This document shows positions 31,888-35,844 of a stretch of DNA of 35,844 bases, in pieces; the stretch's first letter is position 1; every line of letters starts with the position of its first letter. This DNA is from Laspinema olomoucense D3b. GTDB taxonomy: Bacteria; Cyanobacteriota; Cyanobacteriia; Cyanobacteriales; Laspinemataceae. Both the position numbers and the translations under genes were made by a program. The notes under the pieces were generated by a model. The model was not told the DNA's origin. It ran no database searches and saw nothing but the letters and a program-made list of their open reading frames with translations. Location: contig NZ_JAMXFA010000055.1 of NCBI RefSeq assembly GCF_025370785.1, forward strand, positions 1 to 35,844, given 5' to 3'.

Positions 31888-32898
31888 TTAGCTAATCGTT
31901 GAATTGGTCGAAACGGGTTTAAGGGATTCTACCTCCATAAATTCCAGATTTTTTTCAAGGGAGCTGTCCACCCAAGGTTGAGTTGAGAACTGGGGTAAAA
32001 TTTCTTGACTAAACGCTTCGGCAGCTTTAGAACGATACCGATTGGGATTATAAATCACCGAAAGCATTCGCTTAACCACCACTCCTTCAATAGCAGAGCG
32101 GTGGAGAATGCCCATTTGCAACTCTTTTTCGATGGCCGAAATCGAAACAAAAGCGGCTCCTAAACCGGACTGAACTGCATTTTTAATGGCTTCAATCGAA
32201 TTGAGTTCCATCTCCAATTTGAGACGGCGCGTATCAATATCACAACGAGTGAGCACTTGATCAATGACCTTACGAATGGTCGATTGGGAGTCCAGAGCGA
32301 TGAACTGTAACTTATAAAGGTCTTCTTTTTGAATTTTTTCGAGTTTGGCAAAGGGATGAAATACCGGCAGAATCAAAGCTAGTTCATCTTCCGCATAAGC
32401 CTGAATTTCTAGAGAGTCTTGGAGTTCGGGGGGGACTTCACCGCCGACGATCGCCAGGTCGATTTGTCCATTCGCCACACTCCAAGCGGTACGCCTGGTA
32501 GAATGAACGTGCAATTGGACTGCTACATCAGGATACTTCTGCCGAAACATCCCAATCATCCGGGGCAGAAGATAGGTCCCGGTGGTTTGGGAAGCCCCGA
32601 CAATTAAGGTACCACCTTGAAGATTTTGCAAATCCTCGATGGCGCGACAGGTTTCCTGACAGAGGGTCAGAATTTTTTCGCCATAACTGAGCAAGAGATG
32701 CCCAGCTTCCGTTAGTTGAGCGCGACGCCCCCCTCGATCGAATAATGGCACATCCAACTGCCGCTCTAGGTTTTGCACCTGTAGGCTGACGGCGGGCTGA
32801 GAAACGTATAAGCTATCTGCCGCACGTTTAAAGCTTCCCTCAGCGGCGATCGCTTTGAGAATGCGTAACTGATCTAAAGTAAAAGGTAGATCGGACAT
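31888..32898 (-). CDS. rbcR: RbcR, LysR-type regulator of RuBisCO genes
   Basis: This 336-residue LysR-family regulator closely matches RbcR (chloroplast ycf30). The N-terminal helix-turn-helix is [20 protein letters not shown] with [18 protein letters not shown], followed by [15 protein letters not shown]. The effector domain starts at [20 protein letters not shown] and contains [20 protein letters not shown]. RbcR activates rbcLXS and other carbon-fixation genes in cyanobacteria, sensing metabolites such as RuBP in related proteins; regulation of specific genes here is inferred. It has a variable polar C-terminal tail of about 30 residues. It is divergent from an NnrU-family gene, an arrangement I recall from other cyanobacteria. 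ATG 32898. Confidence 0.94.
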   Translation of the reverse strand: MSDLPFTLDQLRILKAIAAEGSFKRAADSLYVSQPAVSLQVQNLERQLDVPLFDRGGRRAQLTEAGHLLLSYGEKILTLCQETCRAIEDLQNLQGGTLIVGASQTTGTYLLPRMIGMFRQKYPDVAVQLHVHSTRRTAWSVANGQIDLAIVGGEVPPELQDSLEIQAYAEDELALILPVFHPFAKLEKIQKEDLYKLQFIALDSQSTIRKVIDQVLTRCDIDTRRLKLEMELNSIEAIKNAVQSGLGAAFVSISAIEKELQMGILHRSAIEGVVVKRMLSVIYNPNRYRSKAAEAFSQEILPQFSTQPWVDSSLEKNLEFMEVESLKPVSTNSTIS

Positions 32899-33156
32899 AC
32901 TGCTAAACCTGAAAGGGGCAAAGGGTCTGATGGCAACCGACGGATTAACATCTATGGGCAGGGAATGGGCAGGTTCAATTTGCTATGGGATGAATCAATC
33001 TCGGCTGGCGAGGGAAAATAGCAGAACTTGCCATTCTAGTCCCCGATAATCAGTGGTCAGGTTGTATTGGAGTTTACCAAATCGCCAGAGATAGCCCTAT
33101 CTACGATAAAAGCAAAACTAGGTGGCGATCGGCGATCCCGTCAAAGCAGAGAGTGC

Positions 33157-33186
33157 GATCCCCTCTGTCATAAATTATGATCCCCT
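33157..33186. promoter_or_regulatory. Candidate LysR-type operator between rbcR and the NnrU gene
   Basis: TCATAAATTATGA (33168-33180) is a palindrome around a central A. It is flanked by direct repeats GATCCCCT at 33157-33164 and 33179-33186. AT-rich dyads of this sort are typical LysR-type binding sites, and the divergent position fits RbcR autoregulation. The assignment is inference. Confidence 0.35.
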
Positions 33187-33458
33187 GCTAATGGAGATCG
33201 GATAACTGACTCAGTTTATCTTATAGTTGAACTGACGAACCCACCCATATCAGGGTGATTCATCGGTCAGTGGGATACAGAATCCACCCCGAGAGGATAA
33301 AATCCCCATCGCTTTTTCTGAGTCGATGCCTTAAAATGTTTTTCACCTCCGCCGAGCTTAGGGCATCGGTTCCGGTATCTGTGGCAATCGGAACCAGCCG
33401 GGTCAGGGTTTGCGGGGGTTCGTTGGAGTTGGATATTTGGAGTGGGAAAGAGCTTGGG

Positions 33459-35743
<2,285 letters not shown>

Positions 35744-35844
35744 AAGAATAAGGAGGAATGTGAATGACTAGGGCGTCGGTTCAGTACCCATGCTTGACAA
35801 AACGATTCAACTATGCATAACTGAAATTGACGAACCCATTAAAT
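35744..35844. other. Window end upstream of the membrane MCP
   Basis: These 101 bases are the leader of the minus-strand MCP gene. A minus-strand promoter is expected here, but I see no clear -35/-10 pair. No other feature is visible. Confidence 0.3.

Noticed and set aside
33255-33458. Extended N-terminus of the NnrU-family protein from a GTG
   Set aside because: The extra 68 residues are not membrane-like or family-like and would cover the likely promoter. The ATG at 33459 begins just before the first helix.

Overview
This window looks like a chromosomal segment of a filamentous cyanobacterium, probably an Oscillatoriales-type lineage. The octamer GCGATCGC (HIP1) is scattered throughout. 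The proteins include clear cyanobacterial types: the RbcR LysR regulator, an NnrU-family membrane protein, two DUF1997 proteins, a four-cysteine Ser/Thr kinase beside a PstS-like protein, and a multi-sensor histidine kinase with a bilin-type GAF domain. There are no flagellar genes. The species call is inference.

Layout: 1-300 is the 3' end of a group II intron that interrupts an IS200/IS605-type tnpB gene, and only the zinc-ribbon tail of tnpB is in the window. pheA (prephenate dehydratase) follows on the minus strand, then two tandem plus-strand DUF1997 genes. At 3481-4223 lie a DDE-less IS630-type helix-turn-helix gene, a strong terminator-like hairpin and a small element with inverted ends.

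From 16925 down to 4356 the minus strand carries a complete chemosensory gene set in the order cheY, cheA, cheW, soluble MCP, PAS-HEAT protein, cheR, cheB, cheC. The receptor has no membrane segment and no sensor domain: it is almost wholly a symmetric coiled-coil hairpin with its tip near residue 359 of 703. The next gene encodes a PAS domain fused to about 950 residues of HEAT repeats, so it is the natural candidate for the missing input or scaffold module. A methyltransferase, a methylesterase and a CheC phosphatase with only one intact active site give the pathway adaptation and signal-termination functions. I infer that this is an alternative-function or type IV pilus chemosensory pathway. 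It is the most interesting system here.

From 18035 to 35743 come a HAD hydrolase, a catalytic-core-less arginyl-tRNA-synthetase-like DALR protein, a Crp/Fnr regulator with a large insert, a 1224-residue sensor kinase, a long non-coding stretch with strong hairpins, a DoxX membrane protein, a DUF72 protein, the PstS-like protein and four-cysteine kinase, RbcR, an NnrU-family protein and a second, membrane-anchored MCP.

The window is rich in small dispersed repeats. A G-rich 9-bp minisatellite occurs at 18949, 34173, inside the kinase gene near 30753 and, in degenerate form, between cheY and cheA. The last two copies share an 18-bp flank. Two MITE-like elements with related ends flank the distal half of the che cluster. 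Several REP-type palindromes are present. No tRNA, rRNA or CRISPR array was seen.
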